DNA of 64,000 nt from Macropodus opercularis (taxonomy: Eukaryota; Chordata; Actinopteri; Anabantiformes; Osphronemidae), in contig CM061106.1 in the NCBI GenBank assembly GCA_030770545.1, positions 13,806,001-13,870,000 of the forward strand, given 5' to 3'. The notes under the pieces are model-generated. The model saw only the letters and a program-made list of their open reading frames with translations, was not told the origin of the DNA and did no database searches. Of the stretch, positions 20,378-32,210 are shown in pieces. The position numbers and the translations under genes were made by a program. The first letter of the stretch is position 1. Each line of letters begins with the position of its first letter.

Positions 20378-22580
20378 CTGGTCAACAACATCATAAACAC
20401 TGTTAATCTGCAGGAAGATTAAGCATCATCATTACTCATCATTCAAGTCTCAGCAACTTTCAAACCACACATTTAACTGAAACTTCAGACTAAACTGTGT
20501 TTAACAAGACGTGAGAATCACTGAATATAAAGATCTCAGTCAAACTATAGATGAGCATTTCTCCATTGTGTCCAGCTTTGCTACTCTCTCTCTGCTCTTG
20601 TGTGACATCTTGGCTGTTTTGTTTTCTCTATGAAATAATGATAAGTGCTTTCATTTCAAAACAGTCAAACAGCAGGTCATCAAACTCAGGTGCATGTTCA
20701 ATATTGGACCTAGGTTTGTAAAAGTCCTCAGGGTGGAAGGCATGATGATCCCCTGTCCACCCAGGTTCCCAGTCTATATAATTACTACAGCATTGTACAT
20801 GCTGTATGAAACAAGACAATTCTAGTCAATCAGACTTTTCCTGCACTGCTCTGCAGCATAAACATTCAGTCCATTTGACTCTTTTCTATACTTGTGTGAG
20901 ACCAGTTTAGCCAGATATAAGTTCCGTCGATATAATAAAGTAAAGTTAGTCATTGTCCAGCTAGCACTAAGTAGCGCTGGTGATGCTTTTAATGATGAGT
21001 CTAATTAAGTGTCAGCTGGATTCTGCAAGACGTCAGGACATTGTGACGTTTGTCGTCTTTTGGCTTCTTGTGAGGCTCATGCTGGTGCAGATTACTGATT
21101 CTGTTTGAAACAGGCAGTTTCATGGTGTATCTCTGTAATTTAAAGTGGCATATAAAGTCTGTATTATTATTAGTATTCAGTTAAATTCCAGTACAGTGAT
21201 CACTTAAGGTCATAAACACAATCACATTTCTGGCTTCTTACAGATGTTTCAATTCAATGTACCAAGTATTTGATATCTACTGTTAAATACTGTTACCTCA
21301 GACCGTACAAAGTGCACAAAATATTCTATGAGGATATTTTTAACATGGCCCCTCAGAGAGAAATAGAGAATGAGGTGAGGTGTTGACATCTACGTTAAAT
21401 GTGGTTTAGATGTGGTTGGTGTGGAGCTATTTTAACAGACAATGCATGTATTTTAATAATTTTATTACTCATACCTCAGCCTCCAGGTGAGAAGCTTTAA
21501 CAACCTGAGGTTGGCTCAGTATGGCTGCTTTGTAGACTGTTTGAAATAAAATCAAATGAACATTGCAACTATATAAGCCTGTATATACAACCATTCATAT
21601 GATGACGTTACTAACATTTGCAGGCGATTATACCAGGAGAGCAGAGAAGCCTTTTAGATGCACCGAGGGAAACACAGATTAAAATTAAACAGGACATCAC
21701 GCAGTCATTTTTTCCATATTTACATTTTTGGACAGAAGTAAAACAGTTTTTCGCAGATAGAAAGACATGCAGTTACTTTTGACATATTTATTGGTCAGTA
21801 TCACATGAACACCATCCCAGCATTCCAAAATTAATCTTTTCAAAAAGTCCTGCTTTCTCATATACCTTTGTTGGCTATTTCAAGACCTGTAGCAGGCATC
21901 AAATTTGATGAGTTAATTTACTGGAAAAAGTCTCAGTTTAAACATTTGTTATGTTCTATTTTGAATAAAATATTGACTTGTGTAGTTGAAAGTCTAGTCA
22001 TTTTATTCAAATTTTAAAAATGTCCTAACTTTTCTGGAATTTGGCTTGTAGTTATCTCTCTCCATGAACAAAACAAAGCAATACTTGACTTTAACTGATT
22101 CCATCTGTACATGTACACTACATGAAAATACTAAATATGTGGAAGTACAAGACGTCAGGAGTTTACTTCCTTCTTTCTCTTGTCTCTACCTTCACACTGT
22201 AGTAAACAGCACTGCAGTCCTTCACTGGTGTCATTTCAAACAGACAGAAAATGTGGAGTAAACATGTTCAGGAACAAACACATTCTAACTATTTAGCAGT
22301 TGTGGCAGTTTGAGAGAAATAAGCGGATGTAGTCGCGGGCACTGTTCTAGTCTGGAGGCGATGCGCGCTCCCGCGAAAACACGGAGTGAGCTGAACAACC
22401 TCACAGTCCGAGATGAACTGTTCACAAGGGAGGAAGCAGCTGGAAACTCAGGCTTCACTCAGACAATGGTTCCCCACGTCCACGGTGTCAGAGCCTCGCT
22501 CACGGAAGACGGACGAGGGTTTATCAGCGTCTGGTTCCTGACTCTCAGAACTGAGTGAGTGTGAAACACCGTGAACTGAC
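20378..22580. other. NLR first intron, with a possible DNA-transposon end
   Basis: Intron between the proposed untranslated exon and the PYRIN exon. The stretch 21780-22051 ends CCTAACTTTTCTGGAATTTG, resembling a terminal sequence (usually CCCAACTTTTTTGGAATTGG) of DNA transposons common in fish. I recall the motif but cannot name the family surely. A LINE-like tail occurs near 21140 (AAAGTGGCATATAAAG). Confidence 0.35.
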
Positions 22581-22675
22581 CTGAGGATCCGCAGCATCAG
22601 AAGCAGCTCGTCCAGCTGCAGATGCTCCTCGACGGAGCATCTGCCTCTTATAGTTCCGCTTCAAGAGGCAGATGC
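22581..22675 (-). promoter_or_regulatory. Candidate NLR promoter, first untranslated exon and hairpins
   Basis: On the minus strand a TATA-like TATAAGA (22646-22652) lies about 30 bp before a short segment ending in a strong donor GATCCTCAG|GTCAGT (exon end 22581). That fits an untranslated first exon of about 40 bp feeding the PYRIN exon. The surroundings (22320-22740) are CpG-rich compared with the AT-rich neighbours. Two inverted repeats overlap here: GCAGATGCTCC (22618-22628) with 22634-22644, and GCATCTGCCTCTT (22637-22649) with 22663-22675. They share bases, so only one hairpin can form at a time. Confidence 0.45.
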
Positions 22676-24899
22676 CGTCGCTGAGTCGCGGTTCGTGTTG
22701 AATCACGTGACCAACGCGAACCAAGCGTCGTTACGTCTCATCACTTATCGAGCTTCTAAGCAGCAGTTTGAACAGACGGAGTGTTTAAATATGTCAAGAC
22801 GTTACAAGGATCCAATCACTGTTGAGGGGAGGAGATCAATGACGTCATTCTTAATGTTAGCAACTGAAATTAATGCTGGCGAAACGGAAGCATCATGAAG
22901 CACTGAGCCACTTGAACACAACTGGCTGCTGGTGTCACTGTCGTGCTTTCACCCACAATTTCACTCAACTCTGACACTTAACGTTCTCTCTTACCCATCG
23001 ACTATTAAAGCTATTCTAGTTCTATATTTGACTTATGTATGAATAAATGTGCTGTACAGTGCGTTTGTGTTTGCTGAATGTTCAGTGTTTCAACTAACTG
23101 GCACAGAGACACTGGAGGCAGGACAGAAGAGGTGCAACCAGAAAAAAAACAGGAAAGCTCAGCAGTCGTTGAATGAGCCTGTTTCACAGACTGACTCAAA
23201 TAGTGAAAACTCCCATTTTAATCCACCTTCAGTCTTCAGTGACGTGAGCAGAGGCTCAAATGCTTCAAATGGATTCATGCTGTGTAAGTGCAGTAATTGC
23301 AACTCACGTTTCAGGGCTCCTCAGAAACGTCACCTGGGTGATGTCACTGACGTCAGTTCTCCAGGTGAGTCACAGCATCTGGACCAACACTGACATGTCG
23401 CTCACTTCAAATTTCAAGTTTCATAGTCATGTGTTGACAGTTGTATCCAGTCGATTAATTAATGATTCTGCTACTTCCTCCATCTCCTCTGAAGCAGCTG
23501 ATCCTCTTCCGTTGGTAACTGCAACAGAACTTCAGTAGCAGGAAGTGAAGCAGCTGCTCTCAACATGTCAGACATTTATACCAAACCGGATGTTTCCAAA
23601 AAACGGAGACACAACAGGGAGGTGGAGGATGGAGGAGGTGGAAATCTACCAAAGTGTCAGAAACATCCCTGAGGATGGAGTTAGTCCAGCAGGACACAGG
23701 AGTCCTGTGACTGACTGAGACTGTGTCTCTCACAGCGTCTCTAGACCTGATGGAAAGCGATACCACCACGTTTTCTTCTGCTTCCTCTTCAGGACCAGAC
23801 ACTTAGAACCGTCCTCCAGTCCACAGAACGTCTCTGAGAGCAGCCGTGTGTCTGGGAGCTCTGTGTCTGCTGTGGTGGGAACCATCGTCCTGTCAGTACA
23901 ACGTAAGGTTGCACAGCTCAGACTAACTAACGTGATGGTTTTGTGAAAGTTGAGATGAGATGAGTAGCTCTGACTGTAAAGTCTAAGTGCTCACCTCCAA
24001 ACCGGGACCGGGCCAAGCTGCAGGCTGGGAGCCAGTCAATCCACATGTCTGTTAAGACTCTGTGGTTGTGAGAGAGCGTCTGCTCTGTTTGGATCAGAGC
24101 CGCTGCACAGCAACAGATAGAAGAAAACAGATGAAGGTGGCCCAGTCTGATTAAACCTTCTGAAGGCTCAACACTGATGCAACAGAACTTGGTTCAGTTC
24201 AGAACAGACGCCACAGACAGAAACAAAGAAAAGACAAACTAGAGTTTGTTTGTTGCTCAGAGACAGAGAAACTATAAATATCTAGAAATTCACACATCAC
24301 ACTTCCTGTGACAAACACGTCATCTGCTTTTTTCACACTGTGTTAATTTAGAAGATGAAGACGGATGTAACAGATGTGACAGATGTCAGTCCAGAGTGTA
24401 AAGTATCTGTAGTGTAGTTCAGTACAGTTCAGCCTGGTCAAAGAGAGGCTCCGTCAGGTTTAAAGCTCTTTAGCTCCTCAGCATGTTGGGTCTGAGGGTG
24501 TAGAAAAGAGAACAGTCCAGTGACGTTGGCTCAGAACCAACTGGTGGGTGTTCTGTCATGAGTCGCCGGCACCGACTCTGGGAGAAGTGCCAGCGACGGT
24601 AAGGACCAGGCGGATACGGCGTTGTGGGTGAAGGAATAGAAAAGCGAGAAAACAAGACAACAACAACAAAACAAGCAGCAACAGAACACAGGCAGGATGG
24701 TTGGACCAGCAACTGAACACTGGAGACACACGACTCTGAGTCTGATGATACCTGGAGATGAGAATAGAGAGAGACAGAAAGAGAGAAACACAACTAGGAG
24801 AGAAAAGGGACAAAGTTAGTCACATGTGGACATGGAGGCATGTTAGTGGATAGAAGAAACTGAAAAGAGCTCAGTGAATGAAGGACGTCCCCCAGCATC
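22676..24899. other. No convincing gene; possible receptor transmembrane-exon remnant
   Basis: At 23793-23902 an exon-like stretch with acceptor TTCCTCTTCAG and donor CAAC|GTAAGG can be read (plus) as EPSSSPQNVSESSRVSGSSV then SAVVGTIVLSVQ. That looks like the stalk and start of a membrane segment of an immunoglobulin-type receptor. No Ig exon was found beside it. The rest of the region is unrecognised. Confidence 0.25.
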
Positions 24900-25175
24900 T
24901 AAATCTATAGCAGCTTAACTAAGAGATGGTTCAGAGAGACCAGAACCATCTCTAACTATACGCTTTGTCAGAAAGAAATGTTTTAAGCCTAGTTTTAAAA
25001 CTAGAGAGGGTGTCTGCTTCTAGAACCTGAACTGGAAGCTGGTTCCATAGGAGAGGAGCTTGGAGCTAAATGCTCTGCCTCCCATTCTACATTTAGAAAC
25101 TCTAGGAACCACAAGTAGACCAGCGCTCTGAGAACGAAGCGTTCTGTTGGGAGCATAAGGAAAAAATGCCTTAAC
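24900..25175. repeat. Probable dispersed fish repeat
   Basis: The stretch with words AAGAAATGTTTTAAGCCTAG, AACTGGAAGCTGGTTCCATA and TAGGAACCACAAGTAGACC matches my memory of a repeat found many times in teleost genomes. I cannot classify it. Minus-strand open frames across it (25001-25292) are not believed to be genes. Confidence 0.4.
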
Positions 25176-28100
25176 TTTTCCATAAATTACGTCACAACTA
25201 AAATACCCTTTGCTAGTAAAACTGGCTCCTCCTGCAGCCTTCATCACGGCGACCAGTGCTGACAGCAGCTGAACTGCTGGCCTCTGCTCCACCTCCTGTA
25301 ACGGGCATAAGTTTAACAGAGTCTCACATCAGCAGTGTGTTGTCACGTCAGAGGCTCTGATGAATCATGGCCGGTTCTGACTGGAGAGAAAGACCCGCAG
25401 GAGGTTTAGGCAGCTCGTCAGTTCACCGGACTCACAGCTGATCTTTAAACACCTCGTTGGAGTTGGAAGGACAGATGTTTAGCGTCACCAAACATGGTCT
25501 CAAGCAGTGACGTCACAGAACACGAAGTCCACATGTTTGGGTTTCAATAAAACCCTTCCAGCCCCTTTTTTCTCAACATTGTAGATGCAAACGTTCGCTA
25601 CTTTGACCCTAAACAGGTGACATCAGCTGTTGTGTCCACTAGGGAGCAGTGTTGAACTCAGGGTCACAGCAGCTCAAACTAAGGTAAACGCAGCTCTGCT
25701 GGCACATGTGCATATCGTGCACATCCCTTCTCTCAGGCAGAGACAGATGTCGTTACGCAGCTGATCAGTGAACACATCGTGTCTCGTGTCCTCCAGTAAC
25801 AGTAACGGTAAAGGTTGGATGATGTGTGTGTGGGATCATTTGTATTCATAGCTTCAGTTTGAATAGTTCAGTAATGGCGATGATATTAATGACAGTGTGT
25901 CAGCACTGAAAGCACCTGCTCCCACCCTGACAGACAGAGGGAGGATGTACTCAGTAGTACTATGGAGGAAAGGTGAACTACTAATTAGAGGAACAGGTTT
26001 TATTCAAAGCCAAAGTCTGGAAAAGACGTCAGGGTTTCATCCAGACGGCTCAGACACAGAGAGAACAACATCACGTGACGTCAAACCAAGCAAAGCACAA
26101 ACTAACGACCAAGAAATGACAGCAGCCTCATAGACTCAAATCTTAAAGCTGGAGAACGAAGGACCTTTTCTCTCAACTGGGTCCAGCTCATGTTTAAATC
26201 CTGACAGTGTGACACTAACAGAGTCAATGTGAGGCAACAGAAAGAAACAGAACGACACAGAGTAGAGCAGGAAGCTCCTCCTTGCGGTCGACTTTGTGGT
26301 GTGATGTGTTTCTGTGATCAGGAAGCGTTGATCCTGCTGCTGATGTTAATCTGAGTCTTGTTCTCACCTTCTCCCTTCCGTCATTGTTAAAACCCAGTTT
26401 CCAGGAATAGAAATCAACGCAGTCCAAGCGTCATCGTCCTTTAATGCGCTGCAGCACAAAACTCAAGGGATTTCATTCATAGCTCCATGAATCATGCACA
26501 GTTAAACTGTCACTTGTGTGTTGTTGCTCCTAAAATGGTTTAAAAACTTAAAATGTGTTTATAGATGTTTTTAAAAATGACCTCAATGTGGCACAAATAC
26601 ATAATATTAAATATTAAATATGAATCAAACAAGCGACAGTTTGAACAACTTTTTTATTGATTTTTTTTAGAACAATAAATTGTCTTTGTAGAAACATAGA
26701 TATGTAATTAATAATAAAATTATTAATAATAATAACACAGTCAGTGATCAAGCCTCAGACCCAGATCTTGGTTATACACATTCTCTTAGTAATAGGTGTA
26801 ACAGCTCAGATGGTTATGGTTGAAAAACATGGCCTCTGTGTGAAGCAAGGCTAAATATGAATAATATAATAATATTAATATTAGTTCCTGCAAAGACATA
26901 AAATGTGGGTAATCCTTGTGGGGCTTTTGATGGGTCAAAACGACCCCACCATAAAAAAAGAGGCTGAGCGATCCACATGCATTATTGTTATTATAGAAAG
27001 AAAAAAACTATTTTCTTCTGCAGGAGGACGAGAGACAGTCTCTCTGGGAAGCAGCCAGAGGAGTACACACTCCCATCCCCCCTCCCTGAGCAAAGTAACG
27101 TGAGCTGTGACGTCACGGGGTGTGGTCTTCCCCTTAGAGAGCCAGAGACAGACACGAAGCTCAGGTAAAGACAAGACCAACTTGTGTTCATCCAATAGGA
27201 AACGTCCCAGTTACAGCAGCAGGACACAAAGCACCAGAAAACGAATTAATTTAAAAGCTAAAACACAACAATAAGACCAATACACACAGTCAAACAAGTA
27301 CTGGTGTCATTGTGTTGGAGGGTCAGGCTGAGTCACAGCAGCCCTGACTGATGTCTGACAGCAGGACACTGCCTCACCGACCCGCAGCCTCCTGACCTGA
27401 GCCCAGGAACAGCTCTGCTCCCTTCGACCTCATCAGACCATGACATTTACTTTCCTTCTGTTACAGACACAAACTGAACTGAGCATGAGGAACCAACCAG
27501 ACATGGCGAAATTTGGAAATAGTCCATTTGATCAACACAAGTGTCACAATTTTTCAGTAAACAAAACTGTACAGAATAACTGTACTATGATGGTGGTAGT
27601 TAAAAACAAAATAATAAAATAAACTTTTACCTTTTAACTTGCATTGTCTGCAAGCCTGGGAACTCCTTCAACATAGTTATGGTTGTATTTAAACTTGTAG
27701 TTTTAGCACCATTGCTTCGAATCCATATCTCTCTGTATATCGTTGTTTTTTTCATGTAAGCTTCCACTTAAAGACAGGATATTTATTAACTTTTAACCAG
27801 TCAACTGTCTCCTGAAGAGCTTGATCAGATAAGACAGAGTCTGCTGAACAAGGAAGACGAAGCATGAAGAACTACTGTAAAAACAGAACGCAAAACATTT
27901 TAACCCGATTTTCACAAGGACATCTCTCAATAAGAGTGTGTAGGAATAAATTCAAATTCGGCTGGCGATGGAAGGTTTTGATGTCACTGTACGTGATGTC
28001 ACGTTCCTCAGGTTCCTCTGCTGCAGCTAAATCAAACAGTAACCTATTAACAGCAGAAGATCAATGGACAAGAAGAGACGGGATTGTTTCCATTCAGACA

Positions 28101-28189
28101 CTGAGCTGCTGCTTTTATTGCATCAGTAGAAGGTGGATTTGAAATCGGTAACATGATAAACACGTTGTGTCTTAACAAAGTCTGTGTCT
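25176..28189. other. No recognised gene
   Basis: About 3 kb of AT-rich DNA with small frames on both strands and no recognisable domains. Near 26920 GGGTCAAAACGACCCCACC forms a short imperfect palindrome of the kind found near piggyBac ends, without a supporting transposase. Confidence 0.35.
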
Positions 28190-28690
28190 CACCGTCAGAA
28201 CCAGTAAAAGCAGAACAAAGATGGAGGTAACGACCAGAAACACAAACAGAGCCGGAGAAAGAGGAGGAGGAGGCATCTACAGAGGTTTGGACTGTGGTGG
28301 TTGGTTTCGCTGTAATCAACCCAAATAATACTACAATTTATTTTACTGTACATAAAAAGACCATTAGAGACATTAACATGTTTAACTGCTGACCTGAGAC
28401 ACAGATCCAGCCGGAAGGAGACTCTCCAAAAGCTCTGATGCTGCATTTATAGGCTCCTTCATCAGACTTGGTGACATGGTGGATGGTCATGTGACCTGTA
28501 GGCTCAGACTGACATCATGTCCCTCCATCACAGGGAGGACAGGACTCTGCAGGATCACTGATCCACCTCAACACAGAGACAAACGACAGCATTTCATCCA
28601 TGTCCACACAGACTCATCAACACTAACACAGATCTCACCAGTGACAGTGATGTTGATGATGGACACAAAGCTTGACTCACACCAGTAAAC
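28190..28690 (-). pseudogene. Fc-receptor-like pseudogene (antisense copy)
   Basis: Minus-strand segments match the intact gene at 32211-33835: the end of the first Ig domain (28639 to about 28690, with its donor), an Ig-domain-2 exon (28394-28566) and a different membrane exon (~28190-28275, readable as ALFVFLVVTSIFVLLLLVL). The domain-2 exon is 173 bp instead of 246 bp: a 73-bp internal deletion removes the first conserved Cys region and shifts the frame. Similarity to the first domain stops near 28690, so the signal peptide and most of domain 1 are missing. It lies head-opposed to the intact gene, 4 kb away. Confidence 0.75.
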
Positions 28691-29154
28691 TAGAATCTGT
28701 CACATGACAAAAGTTTCAGTTGTGACATTTGAGTATGTTCACACAAAAACACCAACGTGACCGTAAATGAAAACTGGACGTCACAGAATAGTGAACACGT
28801 TGAAACCATCTGTTACCTGAGTCCAACATGTCACAGGATTATTGTCGACATCTTAGACTCCACAACCTGCAGCAGAGCAACAAGCCTGAGTCTGTTCAAC
28901 CACACGGAAAAGATGAATTTTTCTCTGGACCCCTCCCCAATGTGACCAGTGATGACATGTTTAGCCCCTTGTCATCGCTTCACCGCCATCTCTGCTCTCT
29001 AGTAACATGGCCAAGTTTATTAGACTCCCTAAACCGTGACAACCCAGAGTGGAGCCCCGGACGCAGAGTCGCAGTCTGACACGCTTCTCTGCAGACTCTC
29101 TACAGCCGCCACCCGCTCGTAGCTGTAACACTCCCATTGAGACTGTGTCTGCTC
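28691..29154. other. No recognised gene
   Basis: Sequence between the FcR-like pseudogene and a LINE fragment. A plus frame (28828-29079) has no recognised domain. Confidence 0.35.
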
Positions 29155-29665
29155 CCCGTCCACCTAAATTATAGAAATCACAAATACATCATAAACAGAT
29201 GGAAACAGCTCTGATTAGAGTCACTAATGATCTTCTCACAGCTTCAGACAATGGTCTAGTTTCTGTACTTGTCCTGTTAGATCTTAGTGCGGCATTTGAT
29301 AGATCACAAGATTCTATTGCAGAGACTGGAACATAGCGTTGGATTAAAGGCAAAGCACTGGGATGGTTTAAGCCTTATTTGTTAATATTCATGATCAATC
29401 TTCCATCTGCACAAAAATTAGCTTTGTTGTTCCACAGGCTTCTGCGCTTGGTCCAATACTTTTCAGTCTTTACAGTCTCCTCTCTAATATTATTAGGAAA
29501 CACATACATTTTCACTGCTATATTTGTCTATGAAACCAGATGAAACAAATCAATTAGTCAAACTTCCAAAGTGTTTAAATGATATCAAATCCTGGATGTC
29601 CCATAACTTCCTACAACTAAACTCAGATAAAACTGAGGTTATTATAATTGGTGCTAAAAACCACA
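29155..29665 (+). mobile_element. LINE (L2-like) reverse-transcriptase fragment
   Basis: Decayed reverse transcriptase of an L2-type LINE. Broken frames give TALIRVTNDLLTASDNGLVS, VLLDLSAAFD (first catalytic Asp block), VPQASALGPILFSLY (usually VPQGSVLGP) and CLNDIKSWMSHNFLQLNSDK followed by TEVIIIG. The order is correct for the family, with frameshifts between blocks, and the catalytic FADD box is missing. Not functional. Confidence 0.75.
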
Positions 29666-29878
29666 GAGTTGTTCTTCATTTCTTATTACAAAAACTCTGC
29701 CTCTTGGCTCTTCGTATTATTTTTCTAACTCTTGCTTGTGCCTTCATTAGATTAAAGAAATTATGAATTCTTTTTAATACTCTTAGTGCTTTATTCCTTT
29801 CTTTAACTGCAATGCCTCATCCGTCCACCAGGGACCTGCTTTCCATTTCATTCCTCCTTAATTTTAGGGATAGACTGA

Positions 29879-30388
29879 TTAGCGGCCTCTACTATTGTTC
29901 TTTTGATTTTTTTTTTCATCAATCTCCTCAATATCCTCATTTAGATCTATTTTGCACATTTCTCTCTCACAGATATAGGTAAATTCCCATCTTGTCCTAC
30001 TAAACAACCACTTCCCAGTTGTTTCCTTTTCCCTTTTATTTTTCTCCAGCCTTAAATAAGAGAAAATTGGAAAATGATCACTACCTAGTGACGTTTCTTC
30101 CACCACATCCCGTTCACTTCTCCCACCTAAGTTTCTACTGACCAACATTAGATCCAGTAACGACGTGCTCCCTGTGTGCACATCTATCCTAGTTCCCCTG
30201 CCATCATTCAAGCAAACCATAAACATTTCCTCCAACAGTCCTTCTATAATCTCCCCACAACATGCTATGAGCATTAAAGTCCCCACATCCCAACACCCTG
30301 TCATCACCCATACCTTCAATGCATTTCTGTGGTGTTTAACGGCGTTGACGTCCTTAAAGGTGCAGCACCTCCACACAACAAACCTCAC
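29879..30388 (-). mobile_element. LINE endonuclease fragment (Nimb/R1-like)
   Basis: A 169-codon minus-strand frame carries the C-terminal part of an AP-like LINE endonuclease: CLNDGRGTRIDVHTGSTSLL, DLMLVSRN and GSDHFPIF with the catalytic SDH. The upstream GDFNAHS motif is present at ~30266-30286 but in another frame, so a frameshift separates the two halves. It lies in opposite orientation to the adjacent L2-like piece and may belong to the same family as the LINE 3' end at 35500-35868. Confidence 0.7.
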
Positions 30389-31533
30389 AACATGTTAACC
30401 AGCCCGTCGTCTGTAAAAAACACAACCTCTATCCGTCTTTTTCTAGTGTCAGGTTAAAAGAAAGAACCGTGAAACATTTGATATGGTATAACTGTGCATT
30501 TAAGGTTAATGTGCAAAGAGTTAATGTGTAGATGTGTGTTGCTGAGGCTGATAACCAACGAGCAGGGTGAGACTGAGTGTAGGAGCAGGAAGGAATGTTC
30601 AAGCTGATAACAGGAACTGGCTGCACTCAGCCACTGAGACTTGAAACAATTCAGGTAAAAGGCTGTTTGGAAGCGAAAAGTAAGGAGGGAGTGAAAACAG
30701 ACACGTTGTGTCTAACACTTCTACACAACTCAGCCTCACACATCTGATAAACGGTCGCCAGCACATAAAGTAATGTCGATGCAGAGTTTGGGACGATGCC
30801 CTTAATGCTTGGGGTAGAAATGTTACGCTGGCCACAGTCGCCGTGTCATGGTTTGCTGACACAACCTCAGGGGAAGCAGCAAAAACAAAGACGCCAGATT
30901 AGACCTTTCAAAATCAGAGAGTCAGAAAACACAAATAGTCCTTATAAAACAAAAACAACGGACTGGCCGTCAGTCGGTGATCCTCCAGGTTGTGAGGCGA
31001 TCAAAGCAAGTCTTCCAGAGCTCACCACAAGGCCTACGATCCTCCCGATGGCTCCGCGAATGACTTAGTTCATGAGGTTTCGGCTCCGTGAGCAAGAAGC
31101 TGGCAGACGTCAAGGGAGAACATCCGGAGGGGCTGTTCACAATAAAAGCTAGACCGGAAGTCAGGTTGCGGCTCGTGACACGCCGTCAGCTAACAGACAA
31201 ATGCAGCTCGTTTCGACGCTCTCCACACTCGATGCTTACTTAAAATTGCGTGATCGCTTCCTGTAAAGTCAAACACGTATTAGTTCTAATATCAAAACCT
31301 AAAACACAGACTCCTCCAGATTTATTATCGGGTGATTGGAGCATATGAGCTGTTTGAGATCAATACTGCAATATTTTGCTTATGAGGACTGAAAGAGTTT
31401 AGATTACAAAGCGCAGAATATCTGAAAGTTGAGTCACGACAACATTACGTTTGTACTTTATAAAAAGCATTTTCACCGATAAAGGTTAGAACAGAATGAT
31501 TCAGATACGCACGTATGACACATTAGTAGCCAG
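30389..31533. other. No recognised gene
   Basis: Just over 1.1 kb with a few short frames and no recognised coding or repeat motif. Confidence 0.35.
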
Positions 31534-31587
31534 TAACAGCAGCATCCAGTCAGGACTTTGACGAGGTAGCAGAGGTCACCACTGAAC
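31534..31587 (+). pseudogene. Orphan tail exon of an Fc-receptor-like gene
   Basis: AACAGCAGCATCCAGTCAGG and the following ~35 bp closely match the last coding exon of the intact FcR-like gene (33770-33825), reading SSQDFDEVAEVTTEP. The stop codon region differs. No Ig or membrane exon lies upstream on this strand, so this is the leftover of another plus-strand copy. Confidence 0.65.
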
Positions 31588-31613
31588 CTAAACACACACA
31601 CTCACACACATAC

Positions 31614-31645
<32 letters not shown>

Positions 31646-32210
31646 TTGTGTGTATGAGAGAGAGCCACAAATGGTGATATTCATGTTGTGTCCATTTAAT
31701 ATTTAAAGGTTTAAATTATTATTTACATTCGTAGTAAATGTCCAGAGTTAGGCAGGGATTCCTTTTGTTTTTCATTTCTGTCTAGTGTCTAACTTTTTTA
31801 TTTTATGCTTTGACTGAAGGTGCCTATGTTACACTACCAAGCTCCTCTGTGGAACCAGGTCCGTTCTGGTTCAGTCGTCCTCTCCACTCAGGGGCCAGGA
31901 AGTCAGAGCAACATCTGTCCTGGAGGTTCAACCCAGCCAGGAGACTCGGTCAGTCATGTTTTACTTCACTTCATCTAGATGCACTGGCTGATGTGAACAT
32001 GTTCCAGTCGTCGCCTTAGACGTGTACACGCGTTCTCAGTCTGCAAACAGGTCAAACTAGGCCCTGCTTCGTCTTCGTCCTCACACAGGAAGCCGGCTTC
32101 ATGCCATTTCAGCAGAAATCTGTTTGTGAGTCAGGAAGGCTGTGGTCGTAGCTCTTCACACGTACCTGTGCTTTTGTGCTGCTTGAACCAGAATCGAAAA
32201 CTTCCCGAAC
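31588..32210. other. Microsatellite and FcR-like upstream region
   Basis: Contains a (CA)n/(TA)n/(GT)n compound microsatellite at about 31590-31646, then unrecognised sequence that should hold the promoter of the FcR-like gene. No clear TATA box was seen. Confidence 0.4.
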
